Source: Gracilinema caldarium (GTDB taxonomy: Bacteria; Spirochaetota; Spirochaetia; Treponematales; Breznakiellaceae). From it: 43,583 bases of DNA. Shown piece by piece: positions 22,585 to 30,989 of the stretch. The stretch's first letter is position 1. Every line of letters begins with the position of its first letter. The notes below the pieces were generated by a model. The model saw nothing but the letters and a program-made list of their open reading frames with translations. It had not been told where the DNA came from and made no database searches. Position numbers and translations under genes: made by a program. The DNA lies in assembly GCF_029265695.1 (NCBI RefSeq), contig NZ_JAJUHW010000023.1:1-43583 (forward strand). Reading direction: 5' to 3'.

Positions 22585-24909
22585 TTATTGTCCCCGCAGC
22601 AGTTCCCGGGGTTTGGAACCCTGAGCGGGTCCCACGATGCCCCGTTCTTCCATAAGCTCTACTATACGGGCCGCCCGATTGTAGCCAATCTTGAGCCGCC
22701 GTTGAATGTAGCTGGCGCTGGCTTTTCCCTGCTGGTATACGATTTCCAGAGCCTTTTCGTATAGAGGATCATCTCCTTCGTCAAAGAGGGACGGCTCTGC
22801 TTCTTCCTCTTCTTCATCGTAGAAAATTTCGTCGTCCAAATAGTCCGGCTCGCCTAAGCCTTTGACATATTCTACAACCTTTTCTACCTCTTCTTCGGAC
22901 ACAAAGGCTCCCTGCATACGGACCGGGAAGGGGTCTACTGCGCCGGCATAAAGCATGTCTCCCTTGCCAAGCAGTTTTTCAGCCCCCACCATATCGATAA
23001 TGATGCGGCTGTCCATTTTGCTGGCCACCATAAAGGCAATACGGCTTGGAATATTAGCCTTAATAAGACCTGTAATGACATCGATGGATGGCCGCTGGGT
23101 GGCCAGCACGAGATGAATGCCCACGGCACGGCTCATGGCTGCAAGCCGAGCCACCGTGGACTCAAGCTCCTTGCCGGTGGTAGCCATGAGGTCCGCAAAC
23201 TCGTCGATGACCACAACAATATAAGGAAGCCGCTCGGTAGCTATATTTCGTTCTTTAATGCGTTTGTTATAGCTGCGAATGTCCCTGACCCCCATGGAAT
23301 CCAGCAGGGCATAGCGGCGTTCCATTTCATAGATACAGTACTGCAGGGCCTGGAATGCCCGCTTCGGTTCGGTAATGACCGGTGTCAGCAAATGGGGGAT
23401 ATCGTTATACAGTTTGAGCTCTACGATTTTGGGGTCAATCAGCATTAGCCGGACTTCGGCAGGGGAACGCTGGTACAGGATAGAAAGGATCATTGAGTTT
23501 ACGCAGACCGATTTTCCCGAACCGGTAGCTCCCGCAATTAAGAGATGCGGAGTTTGTACAAGATCAATGGTTTGGGCTTCTCCGGTAATGTCCTTACCCA
23601 GGATAACCGGTATCTCCATTTTTTTGCCTTCCCGGTGGAGTTCCCCTTCTATCATTTCCCGGAAAGAGACTATGTTCCGCTTGTGGTTCGGCACCTCAAT
23701 GCCGACCGCGTGTTTTCCCGGTATGGGGGCCACAATACGGACCGAGCTTGCCGCAAGCCGCAGGGCGATGTTGTCCTGCAGGTTTACAATTTTGGATAGC
23801 TTTACCCCCGGTGCGGGAAGTATTTCAAACATGGTAATAACCGGCCCCTTACGGATACCGGTCACTTCTGCCTGAATGTTAAATTCTTTCAGGGTCTCCT
23901 TAAGGATAAGCGCCGCGTCCCGGGTTGCCTGGTCAATAATCCAGTATTGACCGTCCGGGTAAGCTGTTAAAAGGCCTTCGACCGGTACATGGTAATTGCT
24001 TATGGAAAAGGCTTTGCGGGCCGTTGACACGGGTTTCTCTTTTGCAAGCTCAGCGGAAACCTCTGCCCGTTCCGCCGCTTTTTCCCGGGCAATCTTTTCT
24101 GCCAGGGCTTCTGCTTCAGTCAGTGCCTGTTCAAGATCCTGGTCTGTTTCCCCGACTGTTTGCTGTTCATGCTCTGACGAGTCGGCCTGTAAGTCCTCCT
24201 TGAAATCAACCTTTTGGTCTTTGCTGTGCAATTCTTTTTCGTGTAATTCCTCGAAAATTTTTGCGCTGGCAAGGGGTTTTACCTCGGGGAGTTCAAAAAT
24301 GACTGGATCCACTGGTTCTGTAGCAGCCTCGAGATCTTCAAGAAGAGGATATATTTCTTTATCTCTTTTGTGAGTAAGGGGTTGCTCAATCAGCAGCAAT
24401 GGAGCAGTGGTAGATTTTTTTTCACGTGTTTTTACTTCCACCGTCTGCTTGTATTTTGGAACCGATTTGGCAGAACGCTGGGCAATCGTTTTTGTAATTA
24501 AAAGAATAAGGAATATCTCGGCGAGCAGGACTAAAAGAAGCAAAAGACCGATACCGAGTGTTCCCAGCAGCCCTAAGAGGGGATACAACGAAAGCAGATC
24601 CTCATAATGATGGAAGACATACAAACCCAGCGTAAGAGTAAAGAAGGGTACTATGCTTGCGGTGAGGGCAAATATTCTATCGGGGCGGTAATAGGTATCA
24701 GATAAGATGAGGGCTGCTACAAAAAGATACACAGGTAGCCAATAGGCAAGATACCCATAGGCATCGAGGCAAAGTTGTCCTAGTTGGGCGAATAAAAAGG
24801 GTGCTGAGAAAAGGGCCCCGGTTATCGCGAGGGCAAGCAGAATCCCCGCGGTCCCAAAAATAACCGAAAGCGTAAGGGCTGTTTTGCTTGGATGTATAGG
24901 CTGTGCCAC
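22585..24909 (-). CDS. ftsK: FtsK/SpoIIIE DNA translocase
   Basis: 774 residues. Four or five membrane helices fill residues 15-145; a charged linker (about 150-300, rich in Glu and Lys) follows. The motor has Walker A in LIAGATGSGKSV (about 460), Walker B in VVVIDEFADL (about 570) and the ATQRPSIDVITG block. The last 65 residues are the winged-helix gamma domain (ASYIQRRLKIGYNRAARIVELMEERG) that reads polar KOPS/SRS DNA signals. It pumps chromosome ends to daughter cells at the septum. It starts three bases after the lytic transglycosylase stop, linking chromosome segregation and cell wall genes. Confidence 0.95.
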   Translation of the reverse strand: MAQPIHPSKTALTLSVIFGTAGILLALAITGALFSAPFLFAQLGQLCLDAYGYLAYWLPVYLFVAALILSDTYYRPDRIFALTASIVPFFTLTLGLYVFHHYEDLLSLYPLLGLLGTLGIGLLLLLVLLAEIFLILLITKTIAQRSAKSVPKYKQTVEVKTREKKSTTAPLLLIEQPLTHKRDKEIYPLLEDLEAATEPVDPVIFELPEVKPLASAKIFEELHEKELHSKDQKVDFKEDLQADSSEHEQQTVGETDQDLEQALTEAEALAEKIAREKAAERAEVSAELAKEKPVSTARKAFSISNYHVPVEGLLTAYPDGQYWIIDQATRDAALILKETLKEFNIQAEVTGIRKGPVITMFEILPAPGVKLSKIVNLQDNIALRLAASSVRIVAPIPGKHAVGIEVPNHKRNIVSFREMIEGELHREGKKMEIPVILGKDITGEAQTIDLVQTPHLLIAGATGSGKSVCVNSMILSILYQRSPAEVRLMLIDPKIVELKLYNDIPHLLTPVITEPKRAFQALQYCIYEMERRYALLDSMGVRDIRSYNKRIKERNIATERLPYIVVVIDEFADLMATTGKELESTVARLAAMSRAVGIHLVLATQRPSIDVITGLIKANIPSRIAFMVASKMDSRIIIDMVGAEKLLGKGDMLYAGAVDPFPVRMQGAFVSEEEVEKVVEYVKGLGEPDYLDDEIFYDEEEEEAEPSLFDEGDDPLYEKALEIVYQQGKASASYIQRRLKIGYNRAARIVELMEERGIVGPAQGSKPRELLRGQ

Positions 24910-24912
24910 GGT

Positions 24913-27282
24913 TTATCGAGCCTCCAGGGGATGTTGTTGTACAGGGAATATATCGGCAAAAACAGCTTCCATCGACATATTAAAATAAAGATATCCGTAT
25001 ACGGCTGCTGCCCCTAAAACTTTTCTGCTGTATTCTCTTGTTTCGGTAATCGGTATGGTTTCCAAAAAGAGGTCTTCTACCAGTTTACTCTGACTGTTTT
25101 TCCAATTTCTAACCCTTGTCATGCCGCCATTGTAAGACGCAAGGGCAAGCAGGGGGCTCCCGGTTCTTTCGATGAGATATGCAAGGTACCATGCACCGAT
25201 ATACAGGTTTGTTTCAGGGTTTTCCAGGTCTTTAGCATCCGTAATTGCAAAATCAGGTCCCCCAGCTCGTTTTATACGCCATGCAGCATCTTTGGCTGTA
25301 GCCAGCATGAGTTGAGTTAGACCCTTTGCACCTGCATGAGACGTAACGTCCGGTACAAAGGCGCTTTCACTCCGAACGAGACCATAAAAGATTTCAAGGG
25401 GAATGCGATGCTGCTTTGCGATAGGTTCCATAAGATCCCGGAATGGCAGGGGATAGAGCAGCTCAAAATCGGCTCTTTGTAAGGTATAGTCTTTTCGATT
25501 CAGTAAGGCCCGGTATATTAACTGTATCTGCTCCCCCCATCTGCCAGAGGAACCAAATAATGCGGCTAACCATCGTATTTCTTCAGGCTTGAGCTGTTCT
25601 CTATATTCCAATATGTAGGGCAGGGCTATATCAGCGCAGCCCCATGTGAAATAGCCGGCAAGATAGGCCATTAATGACTTTTCATCACCTGATGTTGATA
25701 TTTTGTTCTTTTCATCACTTTCATCCGTTTTTCCTGGGATCACTTGGAGTTTTGTTCCCAAAAAAGCAGCTGCTAAACTTCGGTAATAATAGGATGCCTT
25801 GTCTGTATCAAATGCAATCGTATATAAGCGTTCGGCGATCGCAGCGGGCTTACTTTCACTCGAAAATCCTAGGAATTCAAGTTCTTCACTGGGTGAGAGA
25901 TAAGATTCGGTAAATGCCCGGGCAAGGATATAAGCATAGCGTGCCTTAGTTGGACTGTCTGCCTTTTGGTAAATGATCTTAAATACCCGCAATAATTCTT
26001 GCCATTTATGATTTGTTGTATAGGAAGTGCAAATTTTATCGAGCAAATCATCAAAATATGAGGGATCAAACCAAATGGGAATAAGGCTTTCAAGTGTGGC
26101 AGCAAAATCTTTTTCTTCCGTTTCCAGACTTGTGTCCAAAATGTACCAAATACAGGCATCCCGCTGTTGCGGATCCGGTGCCAAGGGCAGGGCTTTGTAA
26201 AAATAATTGAGCGCATCCGATGGTGCCTTAATCTGCCGTGCCATACGGGCGGCATAAAAAAACAGCTTAAACCGAATTTCGTTTTTATCGCCGCTTGTTA
26301 TCAATGCCTTAGTGTTTTGACCAGATACAATGGTAGCATCCCAATCAATAAAAAGACGGATTCCTTCTTTTGCGGCCCCGCTGTATTGATATGCCTTTCC
26401 AAGATCGCTTAAGAGCTCTAGATAGGCTTCAAAAAGATAGCGATTTCTGCTTAATGCCTGTTTTAAGTAATACAGTGCGTCGCCGTATGATCGATCCGCT
26501 ATGTATAGCCTTCCTCTAATTGCATCCACCACCGTTTGGGGTAAATAGATATGTGGTGCCTGCTGAATTTTCGCAAATAAGTCCCGTTGGATATCGGAGA
26601 TGGATCCAGTAAAAAAGAAATTTTGAATCTCCGTGAGTATATTTTTGTTCTCGGGTTCAAGGGCAAGTCGGGAAAAAAGGACGAGCCCCCGTTCGCGAAG
26701 ATCCATGGATACGGCGGTATAGGTCTTCTGAAGATTTACAATTTCCTTATATTGCTCACCAGCGAAATATGTTTCCGTAAGCAGCGACCGATACCAGTTC
26801 TGTTCCCTATACTGGGCTTGTTTTCCCAATTTTTTCATGAGATCCAGGGCTGTTTCGGTCTGCTTTGTTTCAATGAGCAAAGGAATAAGCGTTTTGTACC
26901 TTGTTTGTTCTGCCCAGAGGGGGAGACTTTCGGTTCCAGTGCTCAATGCCGCTATGGCCCTCTCTTTGTCTCCTAGCTTAAATAGTTTCAGGCCCGCATA
27001 AAAAGGAGCTTCAGGTCCTAATGCTGCGAGTTCTTTGAGACTGCTGGGGTCTGCGGCTCTAATGATATCGAATGATCCTTGCTGCAGTTGAGCCAGGACT
27101 TCCTGCTTTTGCAGCCCCAAAACAGTTTCAGCCTTACAGGCAGTAAGGCTGAAAAAGAGGAAAAAACTAAGAAATAAAGACAGTCCTCTGAAACGATAGA
27201 GCGTTTTACGGTTTTGGTGGAATCCTGATAGTAGTACCAGAAATGATAAGATCAGGATTGCGAATTTTATTAAAACGGGCAA
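24913..27282 (-). CDS. Soluble lytic transglycosylase (Slt-type lipoprotein)
   Basis: Up to 789 residues. The C-terminal SLT domain has the catalytic Glu639 in VRSESAF, then GAKGLTQLMLATAKD, LYIGAWYLAYL and LALASYNGG. The middle 550 residues are helical TPR-like repeats, as in the Slt70 superhelix. It would cut glycan strands to 1,6-anhydromuramyl products in the periplasm. A lipobox-like FFSLTAC (about residue 49) suggests lipid anchoring. The start is uncertain: the only in-frame candidate is TTG at 27282, without a ribosome site and inside the upstream gene; the signal peptide proper seems to start near KTLYRFRG, where no good start codon exists. Overlap with the LysM gene suggests coupled translation. 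Confidence 0.85.
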   Translation of the reverse strand: MPVLIKFAILILSFLVLLSGFHQNRKTLYRFRGLSLFLSFFLFFSLTACKAETVLGLQKQEVLAQLQQGSFDIIRAADPSSLKELAALGPEAPFYAGLKLFKLGDKERAIAALSTGTESLPLWAEQTRYKTLIPLLIETKQTETALDLMKKLGKQAQYREQNWYRSLLTETYFAGEQYKEIVNLQKTYTAVSMDLRERGLVLFSRLALEPENKNILTEIQNFFFTGSISDIQRDLFAKIQQAPHIYLPQTVVDAIRGRLYIADRSYGDALYYLKQALSRNRYLFEAYLELLSDLGKAYQYSGAAKEGIRLFIDWDATIVSGQNTKALITSGDKNEIRFKLFFYAARMARQIKAPSDALNYFYKALPLAPDPQQRDACIWYILDTSLETEEKDFAATLESLIPIWFDPSYFDDLLDKICTSYTTNHKWQELLRVFKIIYQKADSPTKARYAYILARAFTESYLSPSEELEFLGFSSESKPAAIAERLYTIAFDTDKASYYYRSLAAAFLGTKLQVIPGKTDESDEKNKISTSGDEKSLMAYLAGYFTWGCADIALPYILEYREQLKPEEIRWLAALFGSSGRWGEQIQLIYRALLNRKDYTLQRADFELLYPLPFRDLMEPIAKQHRIPLEIFYGLVRSESAFVPDVTSHAGAKGLTQLMLATAKDAAWRIKRAGGPDFAITDAKDLENPETNLYIGAWYLAYLIERTGSPLLALASYNGGMTRVRNWKNSQSKLVEDLFLETIPITETREYSRKVLGAAAVYGYLYFNMSMEAVFADIFPVQQHPLEAR

Positions 27283-28162
27283 TGCGCGGATAAAGCCAAG
27301 GATTACGATAAAATGCCTCCGATATGTCCCATAGGGTGTCTCCCCAGCGAATCTTGTACGGCGCCCCTTCTTTCGGAATAGTCAGAGGAACCTTATAGGA
27401 GGCCACCGGTGCTGGGGGTCTTTTCCGGGCAGGTAACGGTTCTGCCGCAGGTTTGGACGGTGATACCTCAACAACCACCGCTGGTTTTGGCTCCTCTGCA
27501 GCCGCTGGGGCTGCCTGCTCCTGGACTTTGGCCGGTTCAGGTGCGGGTTTTTGCTCTGGTTCTGGTGCAGCCGTGGCTGCAGGAGCAGTAGTACTCACCG
27601 GCTTTGCCTTTTGATCATTCCGGCCAACAAACACAAACAGATATACCAGAATGGCCACGATGATGACAATGCCCAACCCTATCAGGATTGGAATTATGGG
27701 AAATGCCTTTTTATTTTCTTCCCGTTCTCTAATAGCCGAGGCTCGTTCATAAAGACCCGCTGGAGGGGGCTCTTCGTGGGCTTCGAGTTCAAAATCCGGC
27801 AGTTCGTAGGTATCCGCCTGATCAAGGGCCTTAAGAGAAACGGTCAGTTGATGCCGTTCTGTCTCATTCGGCGCATCCAGATCTACCGCTTCGGCCACCA
27901 ATTCTTCCGAATCCTTAGAAGTAATAATCATTTCGATGGAAGGCTCCCCCTTAGGTTTGGGGGCAATGTGTTCAATTACGAGACTTCCAATATAATCCGC
28001 ATCGGACATGCTTCTGGATTCGCTTTTATAAAGATCAATTTGAACGCTTTCCTGCCCATCATGGACGGTGGTTAATATAAGTCTTTTCTTTACCGAGGAA
28101 CCCTCTTCCAGAATAGGGTAAAATTCCCCGTTTGCGATCTTAATTCCGATGCTCGCCGCCAT
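27206..28162 (-). CDS. Hsp70 substrate-binding-domain-like, membrane helix and LysM protein
   Basis: 318 residues from the ATG at 28162, with AAGGAG eight bases upstream; a GTG three codons earlier is overlapped by that site. Residues 1-110 align along their length with the beta-sandwich peptide-binding domain of DnaK: SIGIKIANGEFYPILEEG, LTTVHDGQESVQIDLY, IGSLVIEHIAPKPKGEPSIE. No ATPase domain is present. A membrane helix follows (PIIPILIGLGIVIIVAILVY, about 165-190), then a Pro/Ala/Glu-rich spacer and a C-terminal LysM (PYKIRWGDTLWDISEAFYRN ... TTIRIPP). Expected topology: SBD in the cytoplasm, LysM on peptidoglycan. It heads the operon with the transglycosylase and ftsK. Function unknown; a wall-linked scaffold is a guess. 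Confidence 0.82.
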   Translation of the reverse strand: MAASIGIKIANGEFYPILEEGSSVKKRLILTTVHDGQESVQIDLYKSESRSMSDADYIGSLVIEHIAPKPKGEPSIEMIITSKDSEELVAEAVDLDAPNETERHQLTVSLKALDQADTYELPDFELEAHEEPPPAGLYERASAIREREENKKAFPIIPILIGLGIVIIVAILVYLFVFVGRNDQKAKPVSTTAPAATAAPEPEQKPAPEPAKVQEQAAPAAAEEPKPAVVVEVSPSKPAAEPLPARKRPPAPVASYKVPLTIPKEGAPYKIRWGDTLWDISEAFYRNPWLYPRIARFNKIRNPDLIISGTTIRIPPKP

Positions 28163-28242
28163 GAATTTCACTCCTTTTATACTTATATAAACAAACTTTA
28201 GACGCCCTATGGGGCTTTGTCAATGCTAAGAATAATATTCTC

Positions 28243-28271
28243 TTGACGCTCACCCATTCCCTATCGATAAT
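28243..28271 (+). promoter_or_regulatory. Promoter of the TPR gene, leaderless layout
   Basis: TTGACG (28243-28248), 17 bases, GATAAT (28266-28271). The ATG begins seven bases after the -10, close to the expected start of transcription, and there is no Shine-Dalgarno. Confidence 0.65.
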
Positions 28272-28277
28272 GAGACT

Positions 28278-29657
28278 ATGGTAGGAATAGTTTCCATTCT
28301 CTTGGTAATCATACTGCTCGTTTCAGTCCTTTTAGTGTTGCTTGCCCTTTCAGGAAGAAAGCAAGAAAGCCCGGGAGATAAGAAACGAAAAAAAAGATCC
28401 AAAGGTCGGGATGCCCTCATTCGGGATGCTACCCGGCGCCTTGCCCAGAATCCAAAAGATCCTGAAGCCCTCCTGACCCTCGGAGAAATTTACTATCATG
28501 ATGAAGTGTGGGACAAGGCATACAAAACCTATGAAACCTTGGTAGAGCTTTGCGGGGCTAACCCGGAACTGAATGAGTTCGAAATAAACATGCGGTTTGG
28601 CCTCGCGGCCCTCAAGCTCAATATGACAGAAGAAGCTTACAAAGGGCTTGTTATTGCCCGCAGCCTTCAGCAAAACAACTTTGAGGTAAACTATAATCTG
28701 GGCGTACTTGAATTTCAGAAAAAAAATTATGAAAAGGCGGTGCAGCTTTTACAGCAAGCCCGAACCCAGGATCCTGAACACGCGCTTACACTCCGCTATC
28801 TGGGACATGGTTATTTTAAGCTCCATAAGTACCGGGAAAGCCTTGTGCTCCTTCGGAAAGCGGTGGACTTGGTTCCCGATGACAAGGAATCAATCTATGC
28901 CATGGGGGAGTGCTATTACGAACTTGGGCAAGCCGAACAGGCTATTAAAATATTCACCCATTTAAGGCCTGACCCGGTTCTCGGCCCCAACGCCTGTCTT
29001 TTTGCGGGAACCATCCATTTGAACCAGCATCAATTTGCAAAGGCCATTATGGACTTTGAAATCGGTCTTAAACATGAAAACATAAAAACCGAGATACAGC
29101 TCGAACTCAAATATCGACTTGCTATGGCCTACCTAAGGCAGCAGGAAATAGGCCGGGCGCTTAATTACCTTAACGACATACAGTCCCAAAATCCTAATTA
29201 CAAGGACGTCCCAGCCCTTATCGGCAAATATCAGGAACTTAATTCAAATAAAAATCTGCAGATTTATCTGATGTCCTCTACGGGAGATTTTGTAACCCTC
29301 TGCCGTAAGGTGGTTCTGAACTTTTTTCCCCGTGCCAAGGTTAAGATAACCAACATTGCGGTAAATAAAAATGAATGGGTCGATATTCTAACCGATGTGG
29401 ATACCCCAAAATGGGCAGACGTTGTCATGTTTCGTTTTATCCGCAGCACCGGTTCCGTCGGTGAGCTTATCGTGCGGGACTTTCATGCCCAGTTAAAGGA
29501 AGTCAAGGCGGGCAAGGGCTTGTGCATCACCGCCGGAACCTTTACCGACGAGGCTAAAAAATATGTCGAAGCCCGGCTCATCGATCTGTATGACAAGGAC
29601 AAGCTTGGCTCCCTCTTAAAAGGTGTCGATGCAAGCACCACCCAGCTCGAAATTTAA
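28278..29657 (+). CDS. TPR protein with C-terminal Mrr-like domain
   Basis: 459 residues. A membrane helix at 5-25 (VSILLVIILLVSVLLVLLAL) is followed by a very basic segment. Residues 50-310 are tetratricopeptide repeats (PEALLTLGEIYYHDEVWDKAY, FEVNYNLGVLEFQKKNYEKAV). Residues 325-450 resemble the Mrr/restriction-endonuclease fold: WVDILTDVDTPKWADVVMF, then FHAQLKEVKAGKGLCITAGT and ARLIDLYDKDKL. The QxK of active Mrr nucleases is replaced near FRFI, so it is probably catalytically dead and serves for binding. Anchored in the inner membrane with the rest cytoplasmic. Its stop codon abuts that of rmuC on the other strand with no bases between. Confidence 0.8.
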   Translation: MVGIVSILLVIILLVSVLLVLLALSGRKQESPGDKKRKKRSKGRDALIRDATRRLAQNPKDPEALLTLGEIYYHDEVWDKAYKTYETLVELCGANPELNEFEINMRFGLAALKLNMTEEAYKGLVIARSLQQNNFEVNYNLGVLEFQKKNYEKAVQLLQQARTQDPEHALTLRYLGHGYFKLHKYRESLVLLRKAVDLVPDDKESIYAMGECYYELGQAEQAIKIFTHLRPDPVLGPNACLFAGTIHLNQHQFAKAIMDFEIGLKHENIKTEIQLELKYRLAMAYLRQQEIGRALNYLNDIQSQNPNYKDVPALIGKYQELNSNKNLQIYLMSSTGDFVTLCRKVVLNFFPRAKVKITNIAVNKNEWVDILTDVDTPKWADVVMFRFIRSTGSVGELIVRDFHAQLKEVKAGKGLCITAGTFTDEAKKYVEARLIDLYDKDKLGSLLKGVDASTTQLEI

Positions 29658-30950
29658 TTATTCGCGCATGATGCCTGGCAGTTCTTCCATACTTTTGTCC
29701 TGCTCAGAAATCTGCTCCTGAAGCTGTTCTGCCTTCTGCAGCTTGCCTTGGATGGTCCGTGACTTCTTGTCCGCCAGGTCTACCGTATCCGCCGCTTCCT
29801 GCAATTTTTTCCGTGTTTTATCCAGGAGCTCTCCGAACTTTTCAAAATCTGCTTTAACAAGATTCAGGGTACGCCATACTTCGGTAGTCCGTTGTTCAAC
29901 CGCCAGGGTGCGGAATCCCATTTGCAAACTGTTTATCATGGCGGCCAGCGTTGTGGGGCCTGCGATAACAACTCTCAATTCACGCTGTATCCTTTCTGCC
30001 AGGCCGGGCCGTGAAAGAATCTCCGCAAACAAACCCTCGGAAGGCAGAAAGAGTATTGCAAAATCAGTGGTATAGGGTGGATGAATGTATTTTTCGTAAA
30101 TATCCTTTGCGGAAAGTTTCAGCCTTTGTTCCAGCAGTTTTCCCGCTGCTTCGGCGCTTAAGGTGTCGCCGTTTTCCCGGGCATAAACAAGCCGTTCATA
30201 ATCTTCTTTCGGGAATTTCGCATCAATTGGGAGGAGTACGGGTCGTTCCTTTTTCCCTATCCCATCAGGTTTTGCAGCCCCCGCAGCCCCCGAAGCTCCC
30301 GGGAGCCTGATGACCACTTCTACCCGTTCTGCGCTGCCCGGTTGAACTGCCGCGTTCAGCTCATATTGATGAGGTGCCAAGAGATCCTGAATGATTGAAA
30401 TCAGTTGTACTTCGCCCCAGGTCCCCCGGTTTTTCACATTTACTAAGACCCGTTTCAAGTCCCCGACCCCTGCGGCAAGACTGCGCATTTCTCCAAGCCC
30501 TGCTTGTACTTGTTCAAGCCTGTCACCAACCAGCTTAAATGATTCTCCCAAACGTTTTTCCAGGGTTTCGTGCAGTTTGTCATCCACCGTTTTGCGGATT
30601 TGTTCAAGCCGGGCTGCATTATCCATCTGAAGTTCCCGCAGTTTCCGGTCCACGGTCTCGCGCAGGAGTTCCATTTTTTGGTCATTCCCCTGTCCAAACC
30701 GGGCTATTTCGGTACGCAAAGCTGCCAACTGGTTGGCTTGAATATCCATTATTCTTGCTAAATTCTGGGTAAGTTCTGCCCTGGTGCCCCGTAATTCTTC
30801 TTGCAGGCTGCGCTCAAGTCGTTCCTGAACTTGAGTTATGGCTAAAAGCTGATTGTTAGCCTGCCTGTTTGGTGAGCGCACAATAAGAAACACGAATAAA
30901 ATGAGGAAAAACAGAATTATAAATAAAATTCCGGGCAAAATTAATTCCAT
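29658..30950 (-). CDS. rmuC: DNA recombination protein RmuC
   Basis: 430 residues from the ATG at 30950 (a TTG two codons earlier is possible). An N-terminal membrane helix (ILPGILFIILFFLILFVFLI) is followed by a long coiled coil (30-170) and the RmuC nuclease-like domain (VKNRGTWGEVQLISIIQDLL, LLPIDAKFPKEDYERLV, DFAILFLPSEGLFAEIL). RmuC proteins limit inversions at short inverted repeats and have recently been linked to defence against foreign DNA. TATAAT on the minus strand (30964-30959) lies eight bases before the ATG with no ribosome site, a leaderless layout. It is divergent from the nfeD-floA operon. Confidence 0.92.
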   Translation of the reverse strand: MELILPGILFIILFFLILFVFLIVRSPNRQANNQLLAITQVQERLERSLQEELRGTRAELTQNLARIMDIQANQLAALRTEIARFGQGNDQKMELLRETVDRKLRELQMDNAARLEQIRKTVDDKLHETLEKRLGESFKLVGDRLEQVQAGLGEMRSLAAGVGDLKRVLVNVKNRGTWGEVQLISIIQDLLAPHQYELNAAVQPGSAERVEVVIRLPGASGAAGAAKPDGIGKKERPVLLPIDAKFPKEDYERLVYARENGDTLSAEAAGKLLEQRLKLSAKDIYEKYIHPPYTTDFAILFLPSEGLFAEILSRPGLAERIQRELRVVIAGPTTLAAMINSLQMGFRTLAVEQRTTEVWRTLNLVKADFEKFGELLDKTRKKLQEAADTVDLADKKSRTIQGKLQKAEQLQEQISEQDKSMEELPGIMRE

Positions 30951-30958
30951 GGCCAAGC

Positions 30959-30983
30959 ATTATATCAAAAACTGTATTAGAAT
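30959..30983. promoter_or_regulatory. Divergent -10 boxes of rmuC and nfeD
   Basis: Minus strand: TATAAT (30964-30959), eight bases before the rmuC ATG. Plus strand: TAGAAT (30978-30983), six bases before the nfeD ATG. The whole gap between the two start codons is 39 bases, so the -35 region of each lies in the other gene's start. No good -35 match is seen for either. Confidence 0.5.
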
Positions 30984-30989
30984 AAAGCC

